From: Condylostoma magnum
Taxonomy: Eukaryota > Ciliophora > Heterotrichea > Heterotrichida > Condylostomatidae
Reading direction: 5' to 3'
NCBI GenBank assembly: GCA_920105805.1
Contig: CAKKTI010000144.1
Location: forward strand, 1-45,649
Length of the DNA: 45,649 nucleotides
The position numbers and the translations under genes are program-made. This document shows positions 45,361 through 45,649 of this stretch, one piece after another. The notes under the pieces are model-generated. The model ran no database searches, was not told where the DNA came from, and worked only from the letters and a program-made list of their open reading frames with translations. The stretch's first letter is position 1, and every line of letters begins with the position of its first letter.

Positions 45361-45649
45361 ATGTTGTCAGGTTTAGTACTTGTCTCTCTAGTTCATAGTT
45401 ATGTAGTGGTCTTTTTCAGTGAAGACTCTGATACTACTGCTATTGAATTTTACAAAACTCGTTTGAATTAGAAGCTTACAGGGAAATTTAACTCATATCC
45501 AAACATCTACCATGAGATAGTAAATGATTCTCTTCAAGTAACCGATGAAATTGTCGTAGGAATTGATGAGACTACAAATCTTATTGATTCATATAGAGTA
45601 AGAGCTCTAGCTGAATAGCAGTAGTTTATTTTGCTAATTCCAAGCGATA
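45361..45649 (+). CDS. secreted or membrane protein, 3' partial
   Basis: 96 residues are visible. A signal peptide starts the protein (MLSGLVLVSLVHSYVVVFFS), then an alpha/beta-like domain (AIEFYKTRLNQKL; VTDEIVVGIDETTNL). It could be the start of a receptor-type ligand-binding domain, but too little is present to say. It runs off the window end. Confidence 0.55.

Overview
This window is most likely a somatic (macronuclear) contig of a ciliate that uses a fully ambiguous nuclear genetic code. In family after family the conserved reading frame stays open only if TAA and TAG are read as Gln and TGA as Trp. The same three triplets also end genes: TAG after centrin's KKTNLF tail, TAA after the ArfGAP, TGA-TAA after the DP-repeat membrane protein. 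That is the Condylostoma-type code (NCBI table 28), so a Condylostoma-like heterotrich is my best guess. A karyorelict, where TGA is the only stop, fits worse, because several genes would then run on through conserved antisense genes. All coordinates below use this code. Each stop was placed from homologue length, neighbour position and clusters of stop triplets, so 3' ends are often uncertain by 5-30 codons. No introns were needed in any gene with a recognisable family.

The region is ordinary AT-rich protein-coding DNA, very compact, with no rRNA, tRNA, CRISPR, transposon or virus-like element that I could see. Left part (1-20 kb, mostly minus strand): a DUF229 sulfatase-like enzyme (partial), RER1, a large Gln-rich protein with CEP164-like modules, a CDC14 phosphatase, a small Cys/His protein, a calcium-dependent protein kinase that has lost its catalytic residues, a coiled-coil protein, an ARA6-type Rab5, a WD40 protein, a DYRK kinase, two unknown proteins, and a SEL1L/Hrd3-like ERAD protein on the plus strand.

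Middle (20-30 kb): centrin; a protein with an EQQG/EQQH tandem repeat whose array holds the 100-N assembly gap; a multi-span membrane protein with DPYADP repeats; a CHY zinc-finger protein; an ArfGAP; membrane proteins of unknown function; and a BCCIP/BCP1 homologue.

Right part (30-45.6 kb): a PX-WD40 protein head to head with a fusion of an MDH1B-type N-terminal domain to a degenerate Ap4A-phosphorylase-like module; an ankyrin protein; a PPPDE peptidase; a cyclin; a cytosolic carboxypeptidase (tubulin deglutamylase family); an RCC1-like protein; TMEM216; an EDC4/Ge-1-like protein; coiled-coil proteins; and a partial secreted protein.

There is no sign of an operon with one function. Several neighbours do relate to cilia and microtubules (centrin, TMEM216, carboxypeptidase, CEP164-like protein, MDH1B-like domain), as expected of a ciliate. 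The most unusual points are the triple-ambiguous code, divergent start codons only 5, 6, 12 and 13 bp apart, the calcium-binding pseudokinase, and the MDH1B/Ap4A-phosphorylase-like fusion.
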